A DNA stretch of 64,000 nucleotides from JAGSPQ01 sp038206395 (GTDB lineage: Bacteria; Myxococcota; Myxococcia; Myxococcales; Myxococcaceae), in NCBI GenBank assembly GCA_038206395.1, contig JBBRAX010000008.1:1-64000 (forward strand). Direction: 5' to 3'. The position numbers and the translations under genes were made by a program. The notes beneath the pieces were generated by a model. That model searched no databases and was not told the origin of the DNA. It was given only the letters and a program-made list of their open reading frames with translations. This document shows, piece by piece, positions 8,135 through 16,503 of the stretch. The number at the start of each line of letters is the position of its first letter. Position 1 is the stretch's first letter.

Positions 8135-11100
8135 TCAGCCGACGCGCGGAATCTCGCCCGTGGTCGCGCGCCGCGCCTGGGTCAAGTCCATCACCATCGA
8201 CTTCAGCTGCCGGCTCATCATCTTGAAGACGCCGCGCAGCAGCTCGGGGCGGTCGCCCAGCAGGTCGAGGAAGTCGCGGCGGTCGATCACCAGCAGGGTC
8301 AGCGGCTCGAGGACGACAATGTCGGTGACGCGGGGCGCTCCGTCGAAGAGCGAGTGATCGCCGAACGCCTCTTTCGCCCCCATGCGCAGCAGCAGCTCGC
8401 CTTCGCGCCGGGCTTCGACGGAGCCTTCGAGGATGACGTACAGCGCGTCGCCGGGGTCGCCCACCTGGTAGACGAAGTCGCCGGGCTTGAACTGCTGCTC
8501 TCGCGCGACCGCCGCCACCGCCGCGAGATCGTCGACGTCGCTCTGGGCAAAGATCTCGACGCCTTCCAGCGCAAACAACCGCTTCGTCGTCACATCGGCC
8601 ATGTCGTCCTCCTTGAGCTTCAGCGGCCACAACCCGCGGCTGCGCGCGGCGCCGCGGGCACAAGCCCTCAACACCGGATCTTCACTGCTGCACAGCGCCT
8701 TCAGTTGCGCATCGGCGTGCTGCTTGTCGCCGACCTTCGGCAGCCGGTGGTGGGTGTCGATCTGATCCTGCACCAGCGCCTTCTCTTCTGGCGTCAGCAC
8801 CGCGTCGACGAGCTCGATCGCCCAGGCCTTGCGGCGCACGTCATTGCCCGCGAGGTGTGCATGGGCGCGGCGCATCGCCTTCGCGTCGTGGGTAAGGCCG
8901 AGCAGCCAAAAAGACAGCTCGAACGACTGGTCGAGCCGATCGCCAACCGCGCGGGTGATCAGCGCCTCAGGGCCCAGCGCCGCCTTCAAATCGACGTGCG
9001 TCTGCGAGAGGTGGCGCCACGTCTCGAGCCGGCGGCCGAGGGCGTCGAGCACGCGTTGGCGATCGACGGGGTGCTCGGGGTGATCATCGCGCAAGCGGGA
9101 AATCGCCACGCCCACGCGGTAGTGCAGAAAGGCGTCGTCGATCGCGTTCGAGAAGAGCAGCGCGTCGAAGGCGGCAGGGGTGCCGATCTGCCGGAGCACC
9201 CGGGGAAGCTGGAACCGCAGCTGAAGCGAACGGCTGCGATCGTCCAGCGCGTGCGCCACCAGTGGCACCGCGTTGTCCTTCAGCGCCGACAGCGCCTCGC
9301 GCGCCGCCCGGCGATCTTCCGGCCAGGTCAGAAAACGCAGCAGCCGCGGAGCGAGGCTCGTGTACTGCCCTGCCCCCACCGCCGCGATCGCCACCCGCCG
9401 CACCGTGCCGTCGGCGTCCTCGAGGTACCGACCCAGCCCTTGCCCCAGGCCTTCGTCCTTCAGCCGCCCGAGCAGCTTGGCGACCTCGCGCCTTTCCATC
9501 GTCGGGGCATTCGCTCCGCGCTTCAGCAACGCATCCAGCGCCTGCGCCGCGGGCGAGACGTGCTCTTCCTTCACGAAAGACAGCAGCGCGCCAATCGCCG
9601 CGCAGCGATCGCCCACGTCCGAGCTGCTGAGCAGCGGGGGCAGCACAACCTTCGCCCGGTCGGGGTGCAGGCGGGCCAGCGCCCACACTGCCTCGTCGCG
9701 CGGGCGTCGCATCCCTTCGGCGACCAGCGCTTCCAGCTCTTTGCCGGCCGTCTTCAGGCCCAGCTGCGCAAGCACCTTCACCCCGCGTTCCTGCACGCGT
9801 TCGTCGGCGTGGCTCAAGAGCCCGCGCACGTGCGGCTCGAGCGAGGCAGTGGCGTGCTCGAGCAGATCGACAGCGCGCAGCACGCGATCGGGCGACCGCG
9901 ACTTCAGCGCCTCGCCCAGCATCATCACGTCCAGCTCGACGCTGTCTTTGGCGCCTGACACGCGCGCGTGAAGCGCCTCGAGGTACAGCGGCCGCAACCG
10001 CAGCAACGCCCCCGCGGTGAGCACGCACAGCAGCACGACGAGGAAAGGCAGGAGGCTCGGCGGGGCCCACGGCACGATCGCCAGCAGCAGCAAGCCGCCC
10101 ACCGCCGAGCCGCCCTTGCGCAGGAAGCCGTCGATGCCCTTGCGCATGTTGTCGCGCACGTCGTCAGGCAGCGGGGCGTAAAGAAGAAGGAAGCCGACCG
10201 GCAGCAGCGAGAAGCTGGCCGCGCCCTCGAAGAGCTTCAGCGCCCAGGCCGACCACACCGACGGCACCAGCCACGAGACGACAGCGAGCGCGCCCAGGGT
10301 GACCGGCACCAGCGCGAGGTAGCGAAGGATTCCCAGGCGGCGCAGCAGGCGTTCGGCGAGGAAGAGCTGGAAGACGACGCAGATGACGCCCGTCCACACC
10401 TGCGCCGAGGCGAAGAGCGAGGCGAGCTCGGCCTCTTTCATGATCGCGCCCGCGCGCTGGCGGAACACGAAGTCGGACAAGATCGACAACACCGAGAAGC
10501 CGAGCACCACGCTTCCCAACAGCCAAGGGTACCGGTGGTTCTTCAGGTAGCTGCGCGCGGCGTCGCGGTTCGAGCTGGCCGTAAAGATGCGCTGTGGCTC
10601 GAGCGTCGATCGGTGCCAGAGAAAGGCGATGCCGGCGAGCGTCATCAACAGCGCGCTGCCGAAGAGCTGGGCCGTCGCGCCGCCGATGCCGGCCGCCGCC
10701 TGGGCGAGCAGGCCGATCGCGATCGCGCCTGACATGCCGACGCCGCTGATCCAGGGAAACACTTTGCGGGATTCGCGGGCATCGAACGAATCGCCCATTG
10801 CGCCCCAGAAGCTCAGCGACATCGACGTCGCGAACACCTCGGCGAACATGTAGCCAACCAGTGAGAGCTCAGCGATTCCGAACCGCTGGCCGACCGCAAG
10901 CATCAGCGCGACCGCCGCGCCGGCGAAGGCCATGTTCGGCGGTGAAACCTTCTTCGGCGAGAAGCCGGTGACGTTGGCGGCGGCGATCAGCGCAGTGAAG
11001 GCCGCCCCACCGATGTAGAGCCACGGGAGCGCGCTCGACTGGTAGCGCGAGATGACCAGCGCGTTGGCCGCGGGCTTGAGCATCGCCACAGCGCCGATGA

Positions 11101-11155
11101 AGAAGAAGTGAAACGCTGCCGCCGGCCAGAGGCGCCGGGTCATTTCCCTATTCAC
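8135..11155 (-). CDS. Fusion: NTT/MFS-like transporter, HEAT repeats and cyclic nucleotide-binding domain, 1006 aa
   Basis: This is a three-part membrane protein. Residues 1 to about 420 contain some 12 hydrophobic helices resembling the ADP/ATP (NTT, Tlc-type) carrier and MFS-like superfamily. Residues about 430 to 850 are helical repeats of the HEAT type (for example RRVAIAAVGAG and DRCAAIGALLSF). Residues about 860 to 985 form a cyclic nucleotide-binding domain with motifs FKPGDFVYQVGDPGDALYVILEG and EAFGDHSLFDGAPR, the latter being the phosphate-binding cassette with its Arg. GTG at 11155 is used; ATG at 11143 is an alternative. It lies just downstream of pyrE on the same strand. Nucleotide transport regulated by a cyclic nucleotide is a reasonable guess, not shown. 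Confidence 0.85.
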   Translation of the reverse strand: MNREMTRRLWPAAAFHFFFIGAVAMLKPAANALVISRYQSSALPWLYIGGAAFTALIAAANVTGFSPKKVSPPNMAFAGAAVALMLAVGQRFGIAELSLVGYMFAEVFATSMSLSFWGAMGDSFDARESRKVFPWISGVGMSGAIAIGLLAQAAAGIGGATAQLFGSALLMTLAGIAFLWHRSTLEPQRIFTASSNRDAARSYLKNHRYPWLLGSVVLGFSVLSILSDFVFRQRAGAIMKEAELASLFASAQVWTGVICVVFQLFLAERLLRRLGILRYLALVPVTLGALAVVSWLVPSVWSAWALKLFEGAASFSLLPVGFLLLYAPLPDDVRDNMRKGIDGFLRKGGSAVGGLLLLAIVPWAPPSLLPFLVVLLCVLTAGALLRLRPLYLEALHARVSGAKDSVELDVMMLGEALKSRSPDRVLRAVDLLEHATASLEPHVRGLLSHADERVQERGVKVLAQLGLKTAGKELEALVAEGMRRPRDEAVWALARLHPDRAKVVLPPLLSSSDVGDRCAAIGALLSFVKEEHVSPAAQALDALLKRGANAPTMERREVAKLLGRLKDEGLGQGLGRYLEDADGTVRRVAIAAVGAGQYTSLAPRLLRFLTWPEDRRAAREALSALKDNAVPLVAHALDDRSRSLQLRFQLPRVLRQIGTPAAFDALLFSNAIDDAFLHYRVGVAISRLRDDHPEHPVDRQRVLDALGRRLETWRHLSQTHVDLKAALGPEALITRAVGDRLDQSFELSFWLLGLTHDAKAMRRAHAHLAGNDVRRKAWAIELVDAVLTPEEKALVQDQIDTHHRLPKVGDKQHADAQLKALCSSEDPVLRACARGAARSRGLWPLKLKEDDMADVTTKRLFALEGVEIFAQSDVDDLAAVAAVAREQQFKPGDFVYQVGDPGDALYVILEGSVEARREGELLLRMGAKEAFGDHSLFDGAPRVTDIVVLEPLTLLVIDRRDFLDLLGDRPELLRGVFKMMSRQLKSMVMDLTQARRATTGEIPRVG

Positions 11156-11165
11156 GGCAGCGGCA

Positions 11166-11729
11166 TCACGCGGGGAAATCCTGGCGGGTGAAGAGCGCGT
11201 TCACCTTCACGCCCGTCTTCTCGACCGCCGCTTTGCCGCCCTCGTCTCGGTCGACCAGCGCGAACACACCCACCGGCTCGAGCCCTTCGGCCCGCGCGCG
11301 CTCGATTGCCTTGATGGTGCTCGCCCCGGTCGTGATCACGTCTTCGACGATCGCCACTTTCGCGCCCTTCTCGAAAGCGCCGAGGCCTTCGATCCACTGG
11401 CCCGTGCCGTGGCCTTTCGGCTCTTTGCGCACGTAGAACGCGTGAAGCCCGTGGCCCTGCTGGTGGCTGACCAGCGCGACCGCCGACGCGAGCGGGTCCG
11501 CGCCCATGGTGAGGCCACCGACACCGACCGCGTCAGCAGCGGCCCTGCGAATCGCTTCGAAGAACAGGCTGCCGACGAGAAAGTGGCCTTCGGCGAGCAA
11601 CGCCGTCTTCTTGCAGTCGATGTAGAAGTCGGACTCTTTGCCCGACGACAAGACGATCTTCTGCTTCTTGAAGGACTTCTCGGTGAGCAGGGCCAGCAGC
11701 CGCTCGCGCGACGCCGCCGCCACCCTCAC
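11166..11729 (-). CDS. pyrE: Orotate phosphoribosyltransferase
   Basis: PyrE joins orotate to phosphoribosyl pyrophosphate to give OMP in pyrimidine synthesis. The 187-residue protein has the PRPP-binding signature VAIVEDVITTGAST, the loop YVRKEPKGHGTGQWIEG and the substrate segment VGGLTMGADPLASAVA. Its length is typical of short bacterial PyrE. Its start overlaps the stop of the padC-like gene by 4 bases, so it is translated from the same transcript as the bactofilin cluster. No other pyrimidine gene is in the window. Confidence 0.95.
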   Translation of the reverse strand: MRVAAASRERLLALLTEKSFKKQKIVLSSGKESDFYIDCKKTALLAEGHFLVGSLFFEAIRRAAADAVGVGGLTMGADPLASAVALVSHQQGHGLHAFYVRKEPKGHGTGQWIEGLGAFEKGAKVAIVEDVITTGASTIKAIERARAEGLEPVGVFALVDRDEGGKAAVEKTGVKVNALFTRQDFPA

Positions 11730-12463
11730 TTGCCGCCCTCGAGGAACTCGACCAGCTGGCTCGAGTACTTCAGCTGCTTCAGCAACTCCGAGCGACGCGT
11801 CTCGTCGAGATCGCCGAAGACGTCAGCGAGCAGCGCGAGGTCCTGGTTGATCTCACCCAGGCGGCCCGTCACGTCGCTGGCCAGCTCGTCCGCGTCGACC
11901 TCTTCGTCGTCGCCATCTGCCTCTTCCTTGTATTCCTCGGGCGCCAGGCCGTCGTCGTCCTGCAGCGCCTTCTCGAGCATGTCTCGCGCGGCCGCGGTGA
12001 GCCGCCCATCAATCAGCAACTTCTCGCGGTACGCCGCCAGCTCGGCCTTCGCCACCGGCTGCGAGTGAATGCTCTCGGCCAGCGCAAGCAGCGTCGCGTC
12101 GTCGTCCGACAGATCCGTGTGCAGCCGCGCCAGCACCTTTTCGCGCTGCAAAAACTTCAGGGCAGCGACGCGCCGGAAGCCGGTGAGCACCACGAACTTG
12201 TCGGGCGCCTTCAGCCGCAGGTCGACCGGAAACAGCTGACCCAGCCGCGCGATGTCGGTCGCCAGCGCTGAGATGTCGCCTTCGGCCTGGGCGCGAACGC
12301 GAAACCTTTCGTCGATTTCCACCCGATCGAGCGCGACCAGCGCCGGAGCGACGTGGTGCTTGCGCGGCGGCTCGGGCGCCGACGGCGGAGGCGGAGGCAC
12401 CGCGACGACGGGTGCTTCAACCGGCGCCTCAGGCTCAACTTCGGGGTTCACGACGTCAGACAA
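11726..12463 (-). CDS. padC: ParB-like nuclease-fold protein, PadC-like
   Basis: This 245-residue protein has a Pro-rich N-terminal tail (about 1 to 40) and then a ParB/Srx-type domain. The segment VLTGFRRVAAL corresponds to the ParB GERR box (here GFRR), and LAESIHSQPVAKAELAAY to the ENIQR region, which bind CTP in the family. A Glu/Asp-rich C-terminal helical region follows (EEADGDDEEVDADEL). There is no obvious ParB-type helix-turn-helix, as expected for PadC. In Myxococcus xanthus PadC links bactofilin scaffolds to the chromosome segregation machinery. Directly downstream of three bactofilin genes, this gene matches that locus. The exact orthology is inferred from order. Confidence 0.82.
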   Translation of the reverse strand: MSDVVNPEVEPEAPVEAPVVAVPPPPPSAPEPPRKHHVAPALVALDRVEIDERFRVRAQAEGDISALATDIARLGQLFPVDLRLKAPDKFVVLTGFRRVAALKFLQREKVLARLHTDLSDDDATLLALAESIHSQPVAKAELAAYREKLLIDGRLTAAARDMLEKALQDDDGLAPEEYKEEADGDDEEVDADELASDVTGRLGEINQDLALLADVFGDLDETRRSELLKQLKYSSQLVEFLEGGK

Positions 12464-12470
12464 GCAGGCC

Positions 12471-13049
12471 TCACTTCTTCTTCTTCACCAGCACCTTCTT
12501 CTTGCCCGCTTCAGCCAGCACCGGCGGTGCAGGAGGAGGCGGCGGTGCGGGGCGGGTACCTTCGACCTTCGTAACGTTGACTGGCTTCGGCGCCGAAACC
12601 ACCGGCCTCGAAACCATTGCCGGCTTGCTGATGCCCGGACGAACCGTGGCGCGAACCATCGCCGGACGCGGAGCGGCACCTTCAGCCCGCGGCGACGCAT
12701 CGCCCATGTCGATCTGGCCGCGGAAGCTGGCACCGTCGACGATGATCACGCGCGGCGAGCGAATGTCGCCGACCATGCGGCCTTCCTGGGTGAGCTCGAC
12801 GCTCTCGGTGGCGGCGATGTTTCCGACCACCACGCCCGAGATGATCGCGTTCTTCACCGAGACGTTGGCCTTCACGATGCCGGAAGGCTCGACGATCAAG
12901 GTGCGGGTGAGGTTGACCTCGCCTTCGACGCGCCCCCGAATGGTGAGGTCTTCGTCGCCCGTCAGCTTGCCGCTGATGAGAATCGAAGGTCCGATCACGG
13001 TGTTTTCCGAGCTGCCTGTGCTGTTGGCTGAAAACTCCTTTGCGGGCAT
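12471..13049 (-). CDS. bacP: Bactofilin, BacP-like (192 aa, long basic tail)
   Basis: This is a polymer-forming cytoskeletal protein. The beta-helical bactofilin core spans about residues 15 to 110, with repeating strands such as TVIGPSILISGKLTGDEDL and VEGEVNLTRTLIVEPSG. Unlike its two neighbours it has a long C-terminal extension rich in Pro, Arg and Lys that ends in a run of lysines (VLVKKKK). This fits the M. xanthus BacP, which has an extended tail for partner binding. It starts 4 bases after the stop of the middle bactofilin gene and ends 7 bases before the padC-like start. Confidence 0.9.
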   Translation of the reverse strand: MPAKEFSANSTGSSENTVIGPSILISGKLTGDEDLTIRGRVEGEVNLTRTLIVEPSGIVKANVSVKNAIISGVVVGNIAATESVELTQEGRMVGDIRSPRVIIVDGASFRGQIDMGDASPRAEGAAPRPAMVRATVRPGISKPAMVSRPVVSAPKPVNVTKVEGTRPAPPPPPAPPVLAEAGKKKVLVKKKK

Positions 13050-13053
13050 CGGC

Positions 13054-13377
13054 TCAGCGCTCCTTCACGTCCATATCGACGTTGCCTTTGAAGCTCGCCC
13101 CATCGGCGATCAGGATGCGCGGCGCGCGAATGTCACCGACGACGCGGCACTCCGTCTTCAACTCGACGCGGTCGCTGGCGGCGATGTTGCCCGTCACTTT
13201 TCCAGCGATCTCGACGTTCTGCGTCTCGATGTCGGCCTCGACCACGCCCGACCCTTCGACGAACAGGCTCTCTTTCAGGCTGATCTTGCCTTTGACCGTG
13301 CCCTGGATGACGAGATCTTCGTCACCCGAGATCTCGCCGTCGATCACGATGCTGCTGCCGATGATGGTGTTGGCCAT
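13054..13377 (-). CDS. bacO: Bactofilin, BacO-like (107 aa)
   Basis: This is a minimal bactofilin consisting almost entirely of the beta-helix core, with repeats such as TIIGSSIVIDGEISGDEDL, VKGKISLKESLFVEGSG and VTGNIAASDRVELKTECRV. Bactofilins self-assemble without nucleotide into filaments that scaffold other proteins at the cell poles. It is closely similar to the genes on either side, which suggests tandem duplication. The order of three bactofilins followed by a ParB-like gene is that of Myxococcus bacN-bacO-bacP-padC. Confidence 0.9.
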   Translation of the reverse strand: MANTIIGSSIVIDGEISGDEDLVIQGTVKGKISLKESLFVEGSGVVEADIETQNVEIAGKVTGNIAASDRVELKTECRVVGDIRAPRILIADGASFKGNVDMDVKER

Positions 13378-13418
13378 GGTCCCCTTGACTCAAAGAAATA
13401 GATGAACGGGAAAAAAGA

Positions 13419-13760
13419 TCAGATGTCGTCCGGCAACTTCACGTCCATCTCGATGGTGCCGTTGAACACAGCGCCATCTTCGATCACGACGCGGGGCGCC
13501 TTCACGTCACCCTGCACGCGCGCGCTGTTGTTGATCGAAACCCGGGCCGACGCATCGATGTTGCCCGACGCCTCGCCGTTGATGGTGAGCTCGTCCGCGC
13601 GAATGTCGGCCTCGACGCGGCCGCTGGTCTCGATGGTGAGGTGATTCTTCAGCGAGATCTGGCCCTCGACGCGCCCTTCGATCACCAGGTCTCCGCCGCC
13701 GGAAAGACTGCCGCGAATGGTGATGCCCTTGCCGATGATGTTGGTCTGATCGTTCGCCAT
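13419..13760 (-). CDS. bacN: Bactofilin, BacN-like (113 aa)
   Basis: This is the first of three tandem bactofilins, 113 residues, all beta-helix core, with repeats such as NIIGKGITIRGSLSGGGDL and VEGQISLKNHLTIETSG. It has a strong ribosome binding site on the minus strand (GGGAGGGG within 13771-13780) before the ATG at 13760. It should co-polymerise with its two neighbours into subpolar filaments. It probably shares a transcript with padC and pyrE, and possibly with the hydrolase gene 41 bases upstream. Confidence 0.9.
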   Translation of the reverse strand: MANDQTNIIGKGITIRGSLSGGGDLVIEGRVEGQISLKNHLTIETSGRVEADIRADELTINGEASGNIDASARVSINNSARVQGDVKAPRVVIEDGAVFNGTIEMDVKLPDDI

Positions 13761-13800
13761 GATCGCAAAAGCCCCTCCCTCAGGGCCTCAAGCTTGTAGG

Positions 13801-14640
13801 TCAACGGTGGGCCGAGATCCAGCGAGAGATCTCGGCCCACACTGCTTCCTTGCCGAGCTCACACAGGACTTCGTGACGCATTCCTTCGCGCGCTTCGTAC
13901 GTCTTGTCGGCAGAGGCGATGGTGTCGAAGAACGCTTTGCTCGCAGGCGTCGACGCGATCGGGTCTGCCTCGCCCGCCACCACGTAGATCGGCAGGGTCA
14001 CGTCCTTGCCGCGGCCCGCGAGGTCGGCCTGCGCCTGCGTGCTCTGCACGAACCACCGCGGCGTCGCCTTCGTGCCGTACAGCGGGTCGTCCTTCGTCTC
14101 TTTCTGCCACTCGGGGTCGCGTGACAGCTGCTCGTACTGGATGTCGGTAGGCACGGGCAGCCAGGGGATGATCGTGCCGATCGCGCGCGCGCCCAGGACC
14201 TTCAGCAAGGGCGGGTCGAGCGCGAGCTTGAGATACGGCGACGTCAGCACCAGGCCCTTCAGCCCTTCGGGCTTGCGCTGCAGCACCCAGTGCAGCGCCA
14301 TCAGCGCGCCGTGCGAGTGGGCGACGATGAAGGTCGGCTTGCCCTGCGCCATGCCGCGAAGCCGGGCCCAGAAGACTTCCATGTCATCGAGGTAGTCAGT
14401 CCACTTCGCGCAGTAGCCCCGGCGCCCATCGGCCTTGCCGTGGCCGCGGTAGTCGAGCGCCATCACCCCGAAGCCGTCGGCGGCCATCGCGTCCATGAAG
14501 CGGCGGTACCGGCCACTGTGATCGCCGAAGCCGTGCACCACCCCCAGGAAAGCAGCGGGCTCGGCCTCGGGCAGCACCGTCTGCCAGAAGAGGCGGGTGT
14601 TGTCCCTCGCGGAGAAAAAGCCTTCATCGCGGCGCGTCAT
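13801..14640 (-). CDS. Alpha/beta hydrolase, monoacylglycerol lipase-like
   Basis: This 279-residue serine hydrolase belongs to the lysophospholipase/monoacylglycerol lipase group (Hydrolase_4). The oxyanion region reads VHGFGDHSGRY. The nucleophile Ser lies in VAHSHGAL, so the usual first Gly of GxSxG is Ala. The acidic residue is probably in VVAGEADPIAS and the catalytic His in GMRHEVL near the C-terminus, so the triad is complete. There is no signal peptide. It would cleave a glycerolipid or other ester in the cytoplasm. It lies between a TPR gene and the bactofilins on the same strand. Confidence 0.87.
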   Translation of the reverse strand: MTRRDEGFFSARDNTRLFWQTVLPEAEPAAFLGVVHGFGDHSGRYRRFMDAMAADGFGVMALDYRGHGKADGRRGYCAKWTDYLDDMEVFWARLRGMAQGKPTFIVAHSHGALMALHWVLQRKPEGLKGLVLTSPYLKLALDPPLLKVLGARAIGTIIPWLPVPTDIQYEQLSRDPEWQKETKDDPLYGTKATPRWFVQSTQAQADLAGRGKDVTLPIYVVAGEADPIASTPASKAFFDTIASADKTYEAREGMRHEVLCELGKEAVWAEISRWISAHR

Positions 14641-14662
14641 CGGTCGGCCAAACGACTTAGTC

Positions 14663-16498
14663 CTACTTCTCTTCGAGCGCCTTCAATTTCTTCTCGAGCC
14701 CACCGCGCTGCCCCTTGTTCTCGGCGACTTCGGGATCATCTTTGATCGCATTCAGCGCGCGCTGGTAGGCCTCGACCGCGTCCTTCTTCCGCGCGGCCTT
14801 CGCCCACGCGTCTCCCAGGTGCTCGTTGATGGTCGGCTCATTGGGCGACACGGCGTTCGCGCGTTGCAAGGTCTCGACCGCGCGCTCGGTCTCGCCGCGG
14901 CGGAAGTACACCCAGCCCAGGGAGTCCAGAAAGCTGCCGTTCTCGGGCTTCAGCTCGAGTGCCCGCAGCAGAAGCTTCTCGGCCTCTTCGAAGTTCTGCC
15001 CCGTCTCGGCCAGCACGTAGCCGATGAAGTTCATCGCGTTCGCGTTCTCGGGGTTCACCTCGAGCACTGCCCGCATCTTTTCCAGCGATCGCGGCGTGTC
15101 GCCTTTGCGTTCGTACACGGTGCCCAGCGCGTACAGCAGCTGCTCGTCTTTGGGCCGCTTGCGCAGCGCCTGGGTCAGCAGGCTCACCGCATCGCCGAGG
15201 CGGCCTCCCCTTTCGTACAGGCCTGACAGGGCCTCGAAGATCTCCGCGGCCGGCTTCTCGTTCACCGCTTTTGCCAGCAGCCCTTCGGCTTCCTTCACCT
15301 GCCCGGCCCGCTCGAGGGCCCGCGCGTAGGCCGGAATCAGGGCCGCATAGTCGGGCCGTTCATCGAGCCCCTTCTTCAGCAGCTCGATCGCCTTTCCGTG
15401 CTGCGAAAGCGACGAGAGCGCGATCGCCCGGTGCAGCCGCGCCTCGTGAAAGAGCTCGCCCGATTCGCGTCCGACGCCGGCATAGGAATCGGCCGCCTTG
15501 GCCCATGACCTCATCCGTTCATGGACGAGGCCCGCGTAGAAGTGCAGCCGCGGCTCGCCATACGTCGCGCGCGTCGCGTCCAGCACCTCGGCCGCCTGCG
15601 CCAGCCGATGCATCGCCAGGTACGAGAAGGCGACCTTCACCGCGACCTCGGGATCCTTCGACAGCGCCAGCAGCTGATCGAAGTACGCCTTCGCCAGGGG
15701 GCCTGCGTCGAGCCGCAGCGCCAGCCGCCCGGCCGAGAGGAGCACGTCGCGGTTCTCAGGGTCGCGTTCCAGCGCGGCGGCGTACGCCTCTTCCGCCTTC
15801 TTCAGCCGGTTCGTCACCTCGAGCAGGTTCGCCAGAGCTACCCACGACTCGACGTCGCCTGGATCGCGATCGACGGCCTTGAGCAACAACCTTTCCGCGC
15901 GGCCCTGGTCTCCGCGTTCGGCCAACGCGAGGCCCAGGCGGCGGTAGCCAACGGGCTCGCCCGGCAGCGCGAGGGCCAGCTCTTCGACCACCTTCACCGC
16001 TTCGTCGGGCTTGTTCTGATCAAGCCACAGCTGGGTGAGCACCAGGTACGCGTCGGGGTCGCGCGGCCGCAGCTTGATCGCCCGCTGCAGGTGCGCCTTC
16101 GCCCGCGTCACCTTCTGGCCTTCGTAGAGCACCCGGCCCATCAGCAGCTGCGCCGGCTGGTAGTTGGCGTTGCGTTCAAGCGCCTTCTTCAGCGTCGTCT
16201 CGGCCCGGTCGAGCTCGGTCAGCCGCGCGTACTGTTCGGCCAGCTGGGTGAGAAGAAAAGGGTTCGCGTCGTCGGAGGCGAGCGCCAATCGCAGCTCGTC
16301 CAGCGCAACCCGGTGATCGCCTTCGTGGTGCGCGAGGCGGGCGCGCATGAAGTGGGCGTAGCTGGCCGCGCTCGAGAACTGCTCGTTGGGTTCCTGCGTC
16401 GAGCTCATCGCCTCGCGCATCGCCGCCAGGTCCACCGCCGGCCGTCTCGGCGCAGCGGCGGCAACGAACAGGACGGTGAGGATCGCGGCGTAGGTCAT
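14663..16498 (-). CDS. Exported TPR protein, 611 aa
   Basis: This protein is made almost wholly of tetratricopeptide repeats, at least twelve, after a signal peptide (MTYAAILTVLFVAAAAPRR). Repeats such as LGLALAERGDQGRAERLL, NFIGYVLAETGQNFEEAEKL and LGDAWAKAARKKDAVEAY are typical. It probably acts as a periplasmic or envelope scaffold. The frame is open up to 16606, but ATG at 16498 is preferred: it creates the signal peptide and lies 5 bases after the stop of the histidine kinase gene, suggesting coupling. The last repeats and their order resemble PEP-CTERM/BamD-type TPR scaffolds, but no partner can be named. Confidence 0.85.
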   Translation of the reverse strand: MTYAAILTVLFVAAAAPRRPAVDLAAMREAMSSTQEPNEQFSSAASYAHFMRARLAHHEGDHRVALDELRLALASDDANPFLLTQLAEQYARLTELDRAETTLKKALERNANYQPAQLLMGRVLYEGQKVTRAKAHLQRAIKLRPRDPDAYLVLTQLWLDQNKPDEAVKVVEELALALPGEPVGYRRLGLALAERGDQGRAERLLLKAVDRDPGDVESWVALANLLEVTNRLKKAEEAYAAALERDPENRDVLLSAGRLALRLDAGPLAKAYFDQLLALSKDPEVAVKVAFSYLAMHRLAQAAEVLDATRATYGEPRLHFYAGLVHERMRSWAKAADSYAGVGRESGELFHEARLHRAIALSSLSQHGKAIELLKKGLDERPDYAALIPAYARALERAGQVKEAEGLLAKAVNEKPAAEIFEALSGLYERGGRLGDAVSLLTQALRKRPKDEQLLYALGTVYERKGDTPRSLEKMRAVLEVNPENANAMNFIGYVLAETGQNFEEAEKLLLRALELKPENGSFLDSLGWVYFRRGETERAVETLQRANAVSPNEPTINEHLGDAWAKAARKKDAVEAYQRALNAIKDDPEVAENKGQRGGLEKKLKALEEK

Positions 16499-16503
16499 CA
16501 CAG

